Of a stretch of DNA of 45,122 bases, positions 24,102 to 31,898 are shown piece by piece; the stretch's first letter is position 1, and each line of letters opens with the position of its first letter. The notes beneath the pieces are model-generated. The model saw nothing but the letters and a program-made list of their open reading frames with translations, searched no databases and was not told the origin of the DNA. Location: assembly GCA_015064635.1 (NCBI GenBank), contig SVRV01000020.1, forward strand, positions 1 to 45,122, in the 5' to 3' direction. A program made the position numbers and the translations under genes. The stretch comes from Oscillospiraceae bacterium. GTDB lineage: Bacteria > Bacillota > Clostridia > Oscillospirales > SIG627.

Positions 24102-26490
24102 ATATTTAAAAAGCAATATACTTTATCTTGACGGAGGAATGGGAACACTTCTCCACTCCGAGGGACTTCTTCCGGGAGAGCTTCCCGAAAGATGGAACAT
24201 TACCCATTCGGATATAATAACAAAAATACACAAAAGCTATTACGATGCCGGAAGTAACGTTGTCAGCACAAACACCTTTGGCGCAAATGTTTTGAAGTTT
24301 TCAAAGGATGAGCTTGAGGATATTGTTTCCGCCGCCGTTAAAAACGCAAGAAAGGCTTTGTCTGAAAGTGCTTCGTCACAGCCGAAATGGGTGGCACTTG
24401 ACATAGGTCCGACGGGCAGAATGCTCAAGCCCTACGGAGACCTTGACTTTGAAGAAGCGGTTTCTGTTTTTGCCGAGACGGTAAGGCTTGGCGTAAAATA
24501 CGGTGTTGACCTTATTTTTATAGAGACAATGAACGACAGCTACGAAACCAAAGCAGCACTTCTTGCCGCAAAGGAAAATTCCAATCTGCCCGTGTTTGTC
24601 TCAAACGCTTACGGGGAGGACGGAAAGCTGATGACGGGAGCGTCTCCTGAGGCAATTATAACTCTTCTTGAGGGAATGGGTGCCGATGCCGTGGGAATGA
24701 ATTGCTCGCTTGGTCCCAAGGCACTTTCGACGGTGGCAGAGGAGTATTTGAAATATGCTTCCGTGCCTGTTATTTTAAAGCCTAATGCGGGACTTCCCAG
24801 GTCCGTTGAAGGAAAAACTGTTTTCGATGTTATGCCCGGTGAGTTTTCAAAAGAGGTAGCATCACTTATCCAAAAGGGAGTGAGAATAGTCGGCGGCTGT
24901 TGCGGTACAAATCCCGAATACATTTCTGCAACAGTTAAAGCATCCTCCGGTGTAAAGCCTGTTGAAATTACAAAAAAGAATATAACAGCCGTATCTTCAT
25001 ATACCCATGCAGTAACCTTCGGAGGCTCTCCCGTCCTTATAGGAGAGCGCATAAATCCCACAGGCAAAAAGCGCTTCAAGGAAGCTTTGAGAGCTCATGA
25101 TATGGATTATATCCTGCAGGAGGGCGTGGCACAGCAGGACAAGGGTGTGGATATCCTTGACGTAAATGTGGGGCTCCCGGAAATAGATGAAACCGAAATG
25201 CTTTGCTCTGCGGTGACTGCGCTCCAGGCAATAATAGACCTGCCCTTGCAGATAGATACTTCAGACGCCAAGGCAATGGAGTGTGCACTCAGACGCTACA
25301 ACGGAAAGGCAATGATAAATTCCGTAAACGGTAAGGCGGAGAGCATGGAAAGTGTATTTCCTCTTGCAAAAAAATACGGCGGTCTTATAGTTGCTCTTAC
25401 TCTGGACGAGTCGGGAATTCCCGAAACCGCCGAGGGACGTGTTGAAATAGCTGAAAAGATACTTAAAAAGGCTAAGGAATACGGAATTGATAAAAAGGAT
25501 CTGATATTTGACCCATTGGCACTTACTGTGTCGGCGGATAACAATGCGGCAAGGGAGACGCTTCGTGCAGTACAGCTCATTACCACCGAGCTTGGATGTA
25601 ATACATCTCTTGGAGTATCCAATGTTTCGTTCGGACTTCCGCAGAGGGATATAATTAACTCAACCTTCTTTGCAATGGCACTTTCAAGCGGTCTTTCTGC
25701 CGCTATAATGAATCCTTATTCGATTGAAATGATGAAGGTATATCATGCATATGTTGCACTTGCAGGATTGGATGACAACTGCGGAGAGTATATCGGCTTT
25801 ACAGAAACACTCCCCGAAACCGTAGTGCCCTCTACACAAAAGGTTGCAACATCAAGTGATAGCTTCGCATCGTCTCTTCAGCGTGCAATCGTCAAGGGGC
25901 TGGGCGATGAGGCGGCTACTCTTACGGTAGAGCTTGTCAAAACCGTTTCTCCTCTTAAAATCGTTGAGAATGAAATAATTCCCGCCCTCAATACCGTGGG
26001 AACAGGCTTTGAAAAGAAGACGGTATATCTTCCTCAACTTCTTATGAGTGCCGAGGCGGCTAAATCGGCATTTGAGGTAATAAAGGCAAATATGTCGGGA
26101 CAAGGTGAGAGCGGCAGATGCCATGTGGTAATTGCAACGGTAAAGGGAGACATACATGATATAGGCAAGAATATAGTAAAGCTGCTCCTTGAAAACTACG
26201 GCTTTTCTGTGACCGACCTTGGAAAGGATGTTGAACCCGAAACGGTTCTTGAAGCAGTACAAAGACTTAAAGCGCCCATTGCGGGGCTCAGCGCCCTCAT
26301 GACAACTACCGTACCTGCTATGGAGGAGACGATAAAGCTTCTCCACGAAAAAGCGCCATACTGCAAGGTGATGGTCGGAGGTGCTGTGCTGACAAAGGAA
26401 TATGCCGATGCCATCGGTGCGGACTATTTCGCAAAGGATGCCATGGAAGCAGTAAGATGCGCCGAGGAAATATACAAAGAAGCAGATTAA
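24088..26490 (+). CDS. metH: Cobalamin-dependent methionine synthase lacking the reactivation domain
   Basis: Transfers the methyl group of 5-methyl-THF to homocysteine through methylcobalamin. Its 800 residues cover three modules. The homocysteine-binding barrel (1-285) has zinc ligands in GMNCSLGP near 207 and GGCCGTN near 270. The pterin-binding barrel (about 305-570) begins VLIGERINPTGKKRFKEAL and contains DILDVNVGLPE and QIDTSDAKAMECALR. The cobalamin-binding module (about 590-800) has the base-off ligand motif DIHDIGKNIV with His near 690, then GLSALMTTT and VGGAVLTKEYADAIGAD. The fourth (activation) domain is encoded by the gene just upstream. AGGAG lies a few bases before the ATG. A terminator follows. 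Confidence 0.97.
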   Translation: MQILEYLKSNILYLDGGMGTLLHSEGLLPGELPERWNITHSDIITKIHKSYYDAGSNVVSTNTFGANVLKFSKDELEDIVSAAVKNARKALSESASSQPKWVALDIGPTGRMLKPYGDLDFEEAVSVFAETVRLGVKYGVDLIFIETMNDSYETKAALLAAKENSNLPVFVSNAYGEDGKLMTGASPEAIITLLEGMGADAVGMNCSLGPKALSTVAEEYLKYASVPVILKPNAGLPRSVEGKTVFDVMPGEFSKEVASLIQKGVRIVGGCCGTNPEYISATVKASSGVKPVEITKKNITAVSSYTHAVTFGGSPVLIGERINPTGKKRFKEALRAHDMDYILQEGVAQQDKGVDILDVNVGLPEIDETEMLCSAVTALQAIIDLPLQIDTSDAKAMECALRRYNGKAMINSVNGKAESMESVFPLAKKYGGLIVALTLDESGIPETAEGRVEIAEKILKKAKEYGIDKKDLIFDPLALTVSADNNAARETLRAVQLITTELGCNTSLGVSNVSFGLPQRDIINSTFFAMALSSGLSAAIMNPYSIEMMKVYHAYVALAGLDDNCGEYIGFTETLPETVVPSTQKVATSSDSFASSLQRAIVKGLGDEAATLTVELVKTVSPLKIVENEIIPALNTVGTGFEKKTVYLPQLLMSAEAAKSAFEVIKANMSGQGESGRCHVVIATVKGDIHDIGKNIVKLLLENYGFSVTDLGKDVEPETVLEAVQRLKAPIAGLSALMTTTVPAMEETIKLLHEKAPYCKVMVGGAVLTKEYADAIGADYFAKDAMEAVRCAEEIYKEAD

Positions 26491-26496
26491 AAAACA

Positions 26497-26535
26497 AGCG
26501 ACCGAAGCTCAAAACGAGTTTGCGGTCGCTTTTTT
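26497..26535 (+). terminator. Intrinsic terminator of the metF-metH operon
   Basis: AGCGACCG (26497-26504) pairs with CGGTCGCT (26523-26530), with an inner CTC/GAG stem, followed by TTTTT. It starts seven bases after the metH stop. Confidence 0.9.
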
Positions 26536-26556
26536 ACCGGATATTAAAATAAAAAT

Positions 26557-27384
26557 TCAATAGCTTAACAGCATTACTGCCACAACGCCAAAAATGAGTC
26601 CGACAGCTTGTATAAGCTTTAGTCTTTCACGAAATGCAATTCTTCCGATAAGCCACACGGCTACTACGTTACAAACTGATACTATAGGGAACAAAACCGA
26701 GGCGTTTTCGGTGGCAGAGAGATAAAGCACTATGAAATTCGCGCTTCCGTTGAGAATTCCCGATACAATGCCGTTAAAATTGAATTTGAAGGATTTCAAT
26801 TCACTCTTTCCCATAATTGACGTGACAATAAGTACACAAAGCAATGACCATATCATGAACTCTATGCGATATGCTTTCGGAAAATACAATTGATGATATT
26901 TTTGTATAAGCGAGCACACGCCGTTTGATACCATTGTGGAGAATACCAGCACGGACCATATAACAGTGATTCCTTTTTCGGATTTGAAATTGAGGAGTAC
27001 AATAGCACACAATAACAATATAATGCCGATTACACCATAGACGGTAATGCTTTCATCCCATACTGTAATTCCGAAAATGAATGGAATTATCAGCGAAAAG
27101 GAAGCGATGATGCTTGTCAGTGCCATTGGTCCATGCTTTAATGCTTTAAAGCCCGTGAACATGGATATTCCGAGAAAGACTCCGTATCCAATGCCAAAAA
27201 ATACCGTGGGGATGTGAAATGACATTCCGCTGACGAGTCCCATGATTAGAAATACAAAAATTCCAGCAATTGCTTTATTAAGATCGAATATATGAGCCTT
27301 GCCGCCCTTTGCCGAATACACCTTGCTGAGCGTGACCTGTCCCGAAGCACATACCACATTCAGCAGGTATAAGATGATGTTCAT
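26557..27384 (-). CDS. DMT-superfamily (EamA-like) transporter
   Basis: A 275-residue membrane protein with about ten helices in two halves, of the drug/metabolite transporter type. The first helix is MNIILYLLNVVCASGQVTLSKVYSAKGG, a loop KSEKG near 140 splits the halves, and RIAFRERLKLIQAVGLIFGVVAVMLLSY ends the protein in the usual EamA manner. The chosen ATG (27384) overlaps the stop of the GH20-like gene as ATGA, with AAAGGAG about ten bases upstream; the longer reading from 27408 would begin inside that gene. Coupling to a glycosidase suggests import or export of a glycan-derived product, but this is inference. Confidence 0.86.
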   Translation of the reverse strand: MNIILYLLNVVCASGQVTLSKVYSAKGGKAHIFDLNKAIAGIFVFLIMGLVSGMSFHIPTVFFGIGYGVFLGISMFTGFKALKHGPMALTSIIASFSLIIPFIFGITVWDESITVYGVIGIILLLCAIVLLNFKSEKGITVIWSVLVFSTMVSNGVCSLIQKYHQLYFPKAYRIEFMIWSLLCVLIVTSIMGKSELKSFKFNFNGIVSGILNGSANFIVLYLSATENASVLFPIVSVCNVVAVWLIGRIAFRERLKLIQAVGLIFGVVAVMLLSY

Positions 27385-28730
27385 ATTTCGATTTGCTCCT
27401 TTGACCATCCGCTGTCGGTATAAGTGTTTCCTTCAAAGCTTACACGTCGGAGCAATGTGGCACATTCCTCGTGGAGTCCGCTGTACTCTGACCAAACGTG
27501 AGACACCGCACCCATTTCCTTTGCACATCCGAGAATGCTTGGCATATAGTCCTTCAAGGTGTGCCATGTTGTAAGCATTACGCCGAAAAGCTTATTGTCG
27601 GCAACGGTTTTTACATGAGCCTTGTAGTTGTCGGGGTTGTACCAGGGAGCACCTATCAAGTCATATCCGTGAATTGCCAAATCAACAGTTGACGGTATGG
27701 GAGCGGTCTTTATATTGTATTGCCAGTCTACCATAACAGTATTTTTCGACAACGCATTTATCATCTCTATTTCTCCACCGTATTTTGAGCTTGTATAAAA
27801 GGCAGCATCGTATTTTGCTCCGCTGAGCATCATATCCATCCAAAGCATGGGACGTCTGCCCTCGGATTCTACAGCCTCGGTCAAATATTTGAGATATTCG
27901 GGAAGCCTTTTGTTTATTTCCTCGTGGCGGGAGTAATAATATGCTTCGTCACAGCCGATGTGGAAGTATTCGCCGTGACCGAATACCTCGTAAAGCTCTG
28001 CTCTTATATTCCTTAGCAAATCTTTTACCTCGCTGTCAAAAATATTCCATGCCCAGCCGTCGGGAGTGAAAAGTCTGTACAGCCTTGGATTCTGGTCCAG
28101 TACAACATGCTTTCCGTATTTCAGTCTTGCCGCGGTTGCATGTCCTAACTGATTTGACATCGGTATTGGTTCCATGCCCATTTCGCGGGCAATGGTTATC
28201 AGCTCACGAGCCTCTTGCTTGGTGAAAGCGTGCTGCCATGACAATTCCTTCATGCAGTCGAATTCCAGCATACCCCAGAATTCAATTACAATGTGAGTAT
28301 ACTGACAGAGCCCCGCAAGACGGATAAGCTTTTTTATGAAATACAGGTCATTTTCTGGGAATACACAGATATGTATCATTCTGTTTTTGATTTTGTATTT
28401 TCCAATCTCTTCTGCTTCGGCTATACCGAAGCCGCTGTCAAGAGCCTCGATTTTCATAAGCAGCGAAAAATATCCTCTCATAAGACCGCCAAAATCATTT
28501 CCCGATATCCCAACGCCTTTTTCTGTTACCGAAAGAGCGTATTCGCATCCGTCGGGAAGAGAGGGAACATTTGACTCTCCGATTCTAAAGGTGAAGTTTT
28601 CCCCTTCTTTGATATCAATATTTCCATCGGTCATGCAAAAGCTGTTCCACAAAGCTTTTACACTTTGGTTTATCATTTTTTTATCGCAATAAGCTATTGT
28701 GTTGTTATTTAATCTGAAATACTTTTTCAC
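27381..28730 (-). CDS. GH20-like beta-N-acetylhexosaminidase family protein
   Basis: A 449-residue protein that looks like glycoside hydrolase family 20: an alpha/beta N-terminal domain (1-115, with SGNDFGGLMRGYFSLLM) and a TIM barrel. The catalytic Asp-Glu pair of GH20 is visible in FHIGCDEAYYY (Asp261, Glu262), where classic enzymes have HxGGDE. Other barrel features are MIHICVFPENDLYFIKKLIR near 119, EARELITIAREMGMEPIPMSNQLGHA near 173-200 and RPMLWMDMM near 292. It would release terminal GlcNAc or GalNAc from glycans. No signal peptide, so intracellular. The start is GTG with GAGGTG upstream. It is coupled to the transporter below and divergent from a cupin-AraC regulator. Confidence 0.85.
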   Translation of the reverse strand: MKKYFRLNNNTIAYCDKKMINQSVKALWNSFCMTDGNIDIKEGENFTFRIGESNVPSLPDGCEYALSVTEKGVGISGNDFGGLMRGYFSLLMKIEALDSGFGIAEAEEIGKYKIKNRMIHICVFPENDLYFIKKLIRLAGLCQYTHIVIEFWGMLEFDCMKELSWQHAFTKQEARELITIAREMGMEPIPMSNQLGHATAARLKYGKHVVLDQNPRLYRLFTPDGWAWNIFDSEVKDLLRNIRAELYEVFGHGEYFHIGCDEAYYYSRHEEINKRLPEYLKYLTEAVESEGRRPMLWMDMMLSGAKYDAAFYTSSKYGGEIEMINALSKNTVMVDWQYNIKTAPIPSTVDLAIHGYDLIGAPWYNPDNYKAHVKTVADNKLFGVMLTTWHTLKDYMPSILGCAKEMGAVSHVWSEYSGLHEECATLLRRVSFEGNTYTDSGWSKEQIEI

Positions 28731-28746
28731 AATTTATCACCTCGGT

Positions 28747-28752
28747 ATTATA
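28747..28752 (-). promoter_or_regulatory. -10 box of the GH20-like gene
   Basis: TATAAT on the minus strand, about 17 bp before the GTG start at 28730. The -35 region is weak, which would fit dependence on the divergent AraC-type activator. Confidence 0.45.
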
Positions 28753-28799
28753 TTAGTGCCTTTTTGTGAAAATAACAACTCATATTACATCTCAAAAGG

Positions 28800-28828
28800 T
28801 GGACTTTTCAACGAAAGTGTGATATAGT
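28800..28828 (+). promoter_or_regulatory. SigmaA-type promoter of the cupin-AraC regulator
   Basis: TGGACT (28800-28805), a 17-bp spacer and TATAGT (28823-28828), followed by GAGGTGAG before the ATG at 28846. Confidence 0.55.
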
Positions 28829-28845
28829 ATGAATGAGGTGAGAAA

Positions 28846-29595
28846 ATGTTTTATAACGGAGACAACCCGGTGTTGAGGGTGCTTGATGTTTGTCATATGA
28901 AATGGGATAGGGGAAGCTTTGACGTTAAACCCAGAGAGCACTCCGCACTGTCCTTCAGAATAAAGGGTGATGGTAAAATATGTGCAAACGGAAACGAATA
29001 TAAGGTGGGTGCCGGAGAAATACTTTATATACCTCAGAATATGGGATATAAAGCAGAATATACAGAGACCGAAATGATAGTTATTCATTTCGTTACAGCC
29101 GAGGATGGTAAAGATATAGAGGTATATTCCTTTGATATGTGTGAAGATATTTATAAGGGATTTATGCAGAGTCTTGTCGTTTGGAACAGCAAGCAGGCGG
29201 GCTACCGTGTATTTGCTCTTTCAACACTTTACAAAATACTCGGCACTTTGCTCGAAAAGGTGTCCGAAACAAAGCTTCCGCCCCATTTTCGAAAGGCTGT
29301 TTCCTACATCAATTCCAATTATCGTGATGTCACTCTTACAGTGCCTTTGGTATGTAAGTACGCAGGTATAAGTGAGACGGTACTCAGAGAGCTGTTCAGG
29401 ATTTATTTCAAGAAAACTCCCGTGTCATATATCACCGATATGCGTATTGAATACGCAAGAAGCCTTATATCAAACGGAGAAACGGTGGAAGCGGCATCTT
29501 ATAAAAGCGGATTCAGAGATTCAAAATATTTTGCGAGAACAATTAAAAAACGGTTAGGGTGTACTCCCAGAGAATTAAAGAACTACGGTAAATAG
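28846..29595 (+). CDS. AraC family regulator with N-terminal cupin-like sensor
   Basis: A 249-residue regulator. The N-terminal ~110 residues form a cupin-like ligand pocket (SALSFRIKGDGKICANGNEYKVGAGEILYIPQNMGYKAEYTETEMIVIHF). The C-terminal AraC domain has VTLTVPLVCKYAGISETVLRELFRIYFKKTPVSYITDMRIEYARSLI and VEAASYKSGFRDSKYFARTIKKRLGCTPRELKNY. The sensor probably binds a sugar or sugar derivative. It is divergent from the GH20-like/transporter operon across a 115-bp gap, so it is the likely local activator. The short leader uses GAGGTGAG as ribosome binding site. Confidence 0.9.
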   Translation: MFYNGDNPVLRVLDVCHMKWDRGSFDVKPREHSALSFRIKGDGKICANGNEYKVGAGEILYIPQNMGYKAEYTETEMIVIHFVTAEDGKDIEVYSFDMCEDIYKGFMQSLVVWNSKQAGYRVFALSTLYKILGTLLEKVSETKLPPHFRKAVSYINSNYRDVTLTVPLVCKYAGISETVLRELFRIYFKKTPVSYITDMRIEYARSLISNGETVEAASYKSGFRDSKYFARTIKKRLGCTPRELKNYGK

Positions 29596-29612
29596 AATAT
29601 TCATTCAACATA

Positions 29613-29642
29613 TTGACAATGCCGATAAAAATAAGCTATAAT
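29613..29642 (+). promoter_or_regulatory. Strong sigmaA promoter of the lipoprotein gene
   Basis: TTGACA (29613-29618), an 18-bp spacer and TATAAT (29637-29642). Then a 20-nt leader with GGGAG before ATG 29672. One of the most consensus-like promoters in the window. Confidence 0.85.
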
Positions 29643-29671
29643 AAAAATACAATTAGCAGGGAGATGATATA

Positions 29672-30691
29672 ATGAAAAAAATTCTGTTTATTCTTGCAGC
29701 GGCGTTAATGATTCTTACTTCGTGTACAGAAGCTGAAAAAACCAAAGAAACTCCAAAACAGGATACACCCACAGAGGAAGGCGTAACTTCGCCGATGGAA
29801 TATGTTGTAAAAGCACACACGTTTGATGAAATGTATGCTTTGACTCACGAGGAAAGAGCAAAGGATTTTCTTTCGGCAATTTGTCTTGATGACAGAGAAA
29901 TGCTTGATTACTACATTCAGGGTGAGTCTGTTGACACTCTACTGCAGTGTGACCTTGATGCGGCAATCACCGATACGGTAGACGTCCAGTTTGGATATTG
30001 CGCAACTGTTCAGCTTGATGTAAAAAAAGGAGTGGACGGTATTATTCCCGCCGGAAAATACGATTACACTCTCCTTATCAACGAGGCAAGTCCGATGGTT
30101 GTAGGATACTTCGGTCCGTCGGACAGATTCGATGCATTTAACAACCCCAAGATTCCCGATATGTCAATAGATTATAGTGCATATTGCTCATACAAATTTG
30201 TTGAAGAATTTTTCCGCAACGCCATGGAGACCTCTATGGCGGCACTTGATACCGATAAATACTTTGACAGTATTTATCATTTGGCTGTTCATTCACTCAT
30301 GTCAATCGGAGAGGATTTCACGTTTACTACAACAGCAGACGGCTTCAAGATGTATTTGACCGAAAGATTTGGCTACACAGATGAAGCATTACTTGAAAGA
30401 TTTGTGGCAAAGCTTGATGAGGATGGTTCTGCCGTCAAGGACGAATACGGTGTTTACACCGTTTCATGTGCTCACGGCTACGGCTCGCTTGTATATGACC
30501 TTACAGATGTTTCTTCTAAGGATGGTCGCACAAAGCTTTCTTATGTAATCTATTCGGATTCCGCACGAACAGTTCAGTGTGCAAAAGCAGAGTTCGTTTT
30601 TGAAGAAAACGAAAACAGCAATATTATGAAGCTTGTGGATATCAAGTACGAAAAGATATGTAATTTAACCCCCTCAGTGTTCACGGTTTAA
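29672..30691 (+). CDS. Lipoprotein of unknown function
   Basis: A 339-residue secreted lipoprotein. The signal peptide MKKILFILAAALMILTSC has a lipobox ending LTSC with the lipidated Cys18, followed by a charged, Thr-rich linker (EAEKTKETPKQDTPTEEG). The mature part contains no motif I recognise. It is acidic, has repeated short helical stretches such as FDEMYALTHEERAKDFLSAICLDDREML, and has beta-rich sections toward the C-terminus (GVYTVSCAHGYGSLVYDLTDVSS). It stands alone between its own strong promoter and a strong terminator, so it is a monocistronic surface protein. Role unknown. Confidence 0.85.
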   Translation: MKKILFILAAALMILTSCTEAEKTKETPKQDTPTEEGVTSPMEYVVKAHTFDEMYALTHEERAKDFLSAICLDDREMLDYYIQGESVDTLLQCDLDAAITDTVDVQFGYCATVQLDVKKGVDGIIPAGKYDYTLLINEASPMVVGYFGPSDRFDAFNNPKIPDMSIDYSAYCSYKFVEEFFRNAMETSMAALDTDKYFDSIYHLAVHSLMSIGEDFTFTTTADGFKMYLTERFGYTDEALLERFVAKLDEDGSAVKDEYGVYTVSCAHGYGSLVYDLTDVSSKDGRTKLSYVIYSDSARTVQCAKAEFVFEENENSNIMKLVDIKYEKICNLTPSVFTV

Positions 30692-30708
30692 AAACACAAA
30701 ACGAAGAG

Positions 30709-30752
30709 AGGCTGTCTCAAATGCGTTTATTCGCACTTGAGACAGCCTTTTC
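30709..30752 (+). terminator. Intrinsic terminator of the lipoprotein gene
   Basis: AGGCTGTCTCAA (30709-30720) pairs with TTGAGACAGCCT (30737-30748), extended by an inner GCG/CGC stem, then TTTTC. The stem is long (about 20 bp with one mismatch) and could also act in reverse. Confidence 0.85.
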
Positions 30753-30785
30753 ACCTGCGAAGAATTTCATATACAGTACGTGGGT

Positions 30786-30840
30786 AAGACGGATTTAACT
30801 GAAAAAACCGCTAACTTTGTATCAAAGTTAACGGTTTTTT
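30786..30840. repeat. 55-bp direct repeat, copy 1 (duplicate of the tRNA-Ser terminator)
   Basis: Identical over 55 bases to 31661-31715. It contains GACGGATTTAAC followed by a hairpin AAAAAACCG...CGGTTTTTT (30802-30840) with stem sequence TAACTTTG-TAT-CAAAGTTA. No tRNA or other gene ends here, and the lipoprotein already has its own terminator, so this copy has no evident function in place. Together with copy 2 it brackets the four-helix-bundle gene and hairpin array. Confidence 0.9.
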
Positions 30841-31097
30841 GGCACTTACGGTCAATTTTAATACGAAGATATTAACGGTGCAAACTGCAATAGATTATTT
30901 CACTGTGAAATAATCTATTTTACATGTTTCAGCTTACACTAGTAATCCAATCCATTATTTCCTTGCATTTTTCGTATTTAGGATATCCATTTTTGGCATA
31001 ATTATAACATCACATTTTTTATGATTTATCAATAGAAATTTTGAAAAAGAGCAAAATGCACAAAAGAAAGCCACCACTTTCGTGACGGCGTAAGATG
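30841..31097. other. Gene-free AT-rich spacer with one long hairpin
   Basis: No convincing ORF. The main structure is a perfect 14-bp inverted repeat, AATAGATTATTTCA (30889-30902), CTG, TGAAATAATCTATT (30906-30919). A run of Ts after it is weak. It lies downstream of the four-helix-bundle gene on the minus strand, so it may be that gene's 3' end signal. The remainder shows no feature I can name. Confidence 0.6.
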
Positions 31098-31448
31098 TTA
31101 ATTTGATTTATCAGAATTTGCTTTGGCGGTGTTGATGGATGAAATGAGCATTTTGCGAATTACACCACTATTATGCATAAGCGAAGAAACATCAGATAGA
31201 ATTCCTGCTCTTTGCATAAGTTCGAGCCAATATTCAGTTTCATAGCATTCCTTTAAGGAAATTTGAAGTTTGGATATAAAGTCGGGTTTGCTATGAGCAT
31301 ATTTTGCTTCTCTGATATTAGCGCCTATACTTGTTGCACTTCTTTCCAATTGATTAACAATGGAATAATGACCTTTAATTCCATCACACAACATTAGTAT
31401 TTCTACTGCAAAATCCATAGATAAATCTGCCAATTTATTTTCAGCCAT
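31098..31448 (-). CDS. Four-helix-bundle protein (TIGR02436/S23-like)
   Basis: A 116-residue all-helical protein of the four-helix-bundle family related to proteins encoded in 23S rRNA intervening sequences and more distantly to Avd of diversity-generating retroelements. Family features: LSMDFAVEILMLCDGIKGHYSIVNQLERSATSIGANIREAKYAHSKPDFISKLQISLKECYETEYWLELMQRAGIL, with the conserved SATSIGANIREA and KECYETEYWLEL blocks. Family function is not established; members are basic or neutral helical oligomers that may bind nucleic acid. It has its own promoter at the edge of a hairpin array and a GAGGTG ribosome binding site, and sits between two 55-bp repeats. No reverse transcriptase is nearby, so it is not part of a DGR. 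Confidence 0.9.
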   Translation of the reverse strand: MAENKLADLSMDFAVEILMLCDGIKGHYSIVNQLERSATSIGANIREAKYAHSKPDFISKLQISLKECYETEYWLELMQRAGILSDVSSLMHNSGVIRKMLISSINTAKANSDKSN

Positions 31449-31472
31449 TTAAAACACCTCGTTTCATTGATG

Positions 31473-31500
31473 ATTATATCATAAGATTCAAATAATTCAA
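31473..31500 (-). promoter_or_regulatory. SigmaA-type promoter of the four-helix-bundle gene
   Basis: On the minus strand TTGAAT (31500-31495), a 16-bp spacer and TATAAT (31478-31473). The array lies just upstream, so the array is not part of this gene's mRNA if this promoter is used. Confidence 0.6.
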
Positions 31501-31502
31501 TA

Positions 31503-31675
31503 GTGAAATCGTTCACGTTGTTCACGATGAAATCCAAACAAGTTTGGATGAAATCAAAGCCTTGCGGCTTCGATGAAATTAAATCCGTCCTTATATCCGC
31601 CGAAGGCGATTTCATCTGCGATAGCAGATTTCATCCGCGACGGTGGATTTATTCCGTCGCAAGACGGATTTAACT
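31503..31675. repeat. Array of short, different hairpins punctuated by GATGAAATC / GATTTCATC
   Basis: GATGAAATC occurs at 31526-31534, 31547-31555 and (last base changed) 31572-31580; a shortened form is at 31503-31510. Its reverse complement GATTTCATC is at 31608-31616 and 31627-31635. Between successive copies lies a different mini-hairpin each time: CCAAAC-AA-GTTTGG (31534-31547), AAGCC-TTGC-GGCTT (31557-31570), CGCC-GAA-GGCG (31598-31608), CTGC-GATA-GCAG (31616-31627), CCG-CGA-CGG (31635-31643) and CCGTC-GCAA-GACGG (31654-31667). AAATCCGTC at 31581-31589 can also pair with GACGGATTT at 31663-31671, enclosing the later units. Constant punctuation with variable stems is what marks this as an array. 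It is not a CRISPR: units are 19-25 bp and spacers are self-complementary. Confidence 0.85.
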
Positions 31676-31715
31676 GAAAAAACCGCTAACTTTGTATCAA
31701 AGTTAACGGTTTTTT
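31661..31715 (-). repeat. 55-bp direct repeat, copy 2, containing the tRNA-Ser terminator
   Basis: Identical to 30786-30840. The hairpin (31677-31715) directly follows the CCA end of tRNA-Ser on the minus strand and ends in a T-run in that direction, so here it is the tRNA terminator. The first bases of the repeat form the last stem of the hairpin array, so array and terminator overlap. Confidence 0.9.
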
Positions 31716-31716
31716 C

Positions 31717-31806
31717 TGGCGGAGAAGGCGAGGATCGAACTCGCGCGCCGGAAACCCGACCTAACAGTTTAGCAAACTGCCCCCTTAACCCCTTGGGTAC
31801 TTCTCC
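31717..31806 (-). tRNA. tRNA-Ser (anticodon GCT), CCA encoded
   Basis: Minus strand. The acceptor stem GGAGAAG (31806-31800) pairs with CTTCTCC (31727-31721), discriminator G, then CCA encoded at 31719-31717. The anticodon arm GCAGT-TTGCTAA-ACTGT gives anticodon GCT (31773-31771). A long variable arm (GTTAGGTCGGGTTTCCGGC region) identifies it as a class II serine tRNA reading AGC/AGT. The T-arm contains GAGTTCGATCCTC. Promoter and terminator flank it. Confidence 0.97.
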
Positions 31807-31824
31807 ACTTTCGGTTGCTCAAAC

Positions 31825-31853
31825 AGTATATCACAAAGTTTTGCTTATGTCAA
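31825..31853 (-). promoter_or_regulatory. Consensus sigmaA promoter of tRNA-Ser
   Basis: On the minus strand TTGACA (31853-31848), 17 bp, TATACT (31830-31825), about 20 bp before the mature 5' end. Confidence 0.85.
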
Positions 31854-31898
31854 GATAGTTTTCCAAAAAAGTCGATTAAAAATCGTTTGTATTATAAA

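Noticed and set aside
31098-31448. Avd of a diversity-generating retroelement
   Set aside because: The fold family is related, but there is no reverse transcriptase, no template/variable repeat pair and no variable target gene in the window.
31403-31615. 70-residue minus-strand ORF
   Set aside because: It runs through the hairpin array and into the four-helix gene's own start region. Its composition follows the repeats and it has no ribosome binding site.
31503-31675. CRISPR array
   Set aside because: Repeats are only 9 nt, change orientation midway, and the intervening sequences are self-complementary hairpins; no cas genes are nearby.
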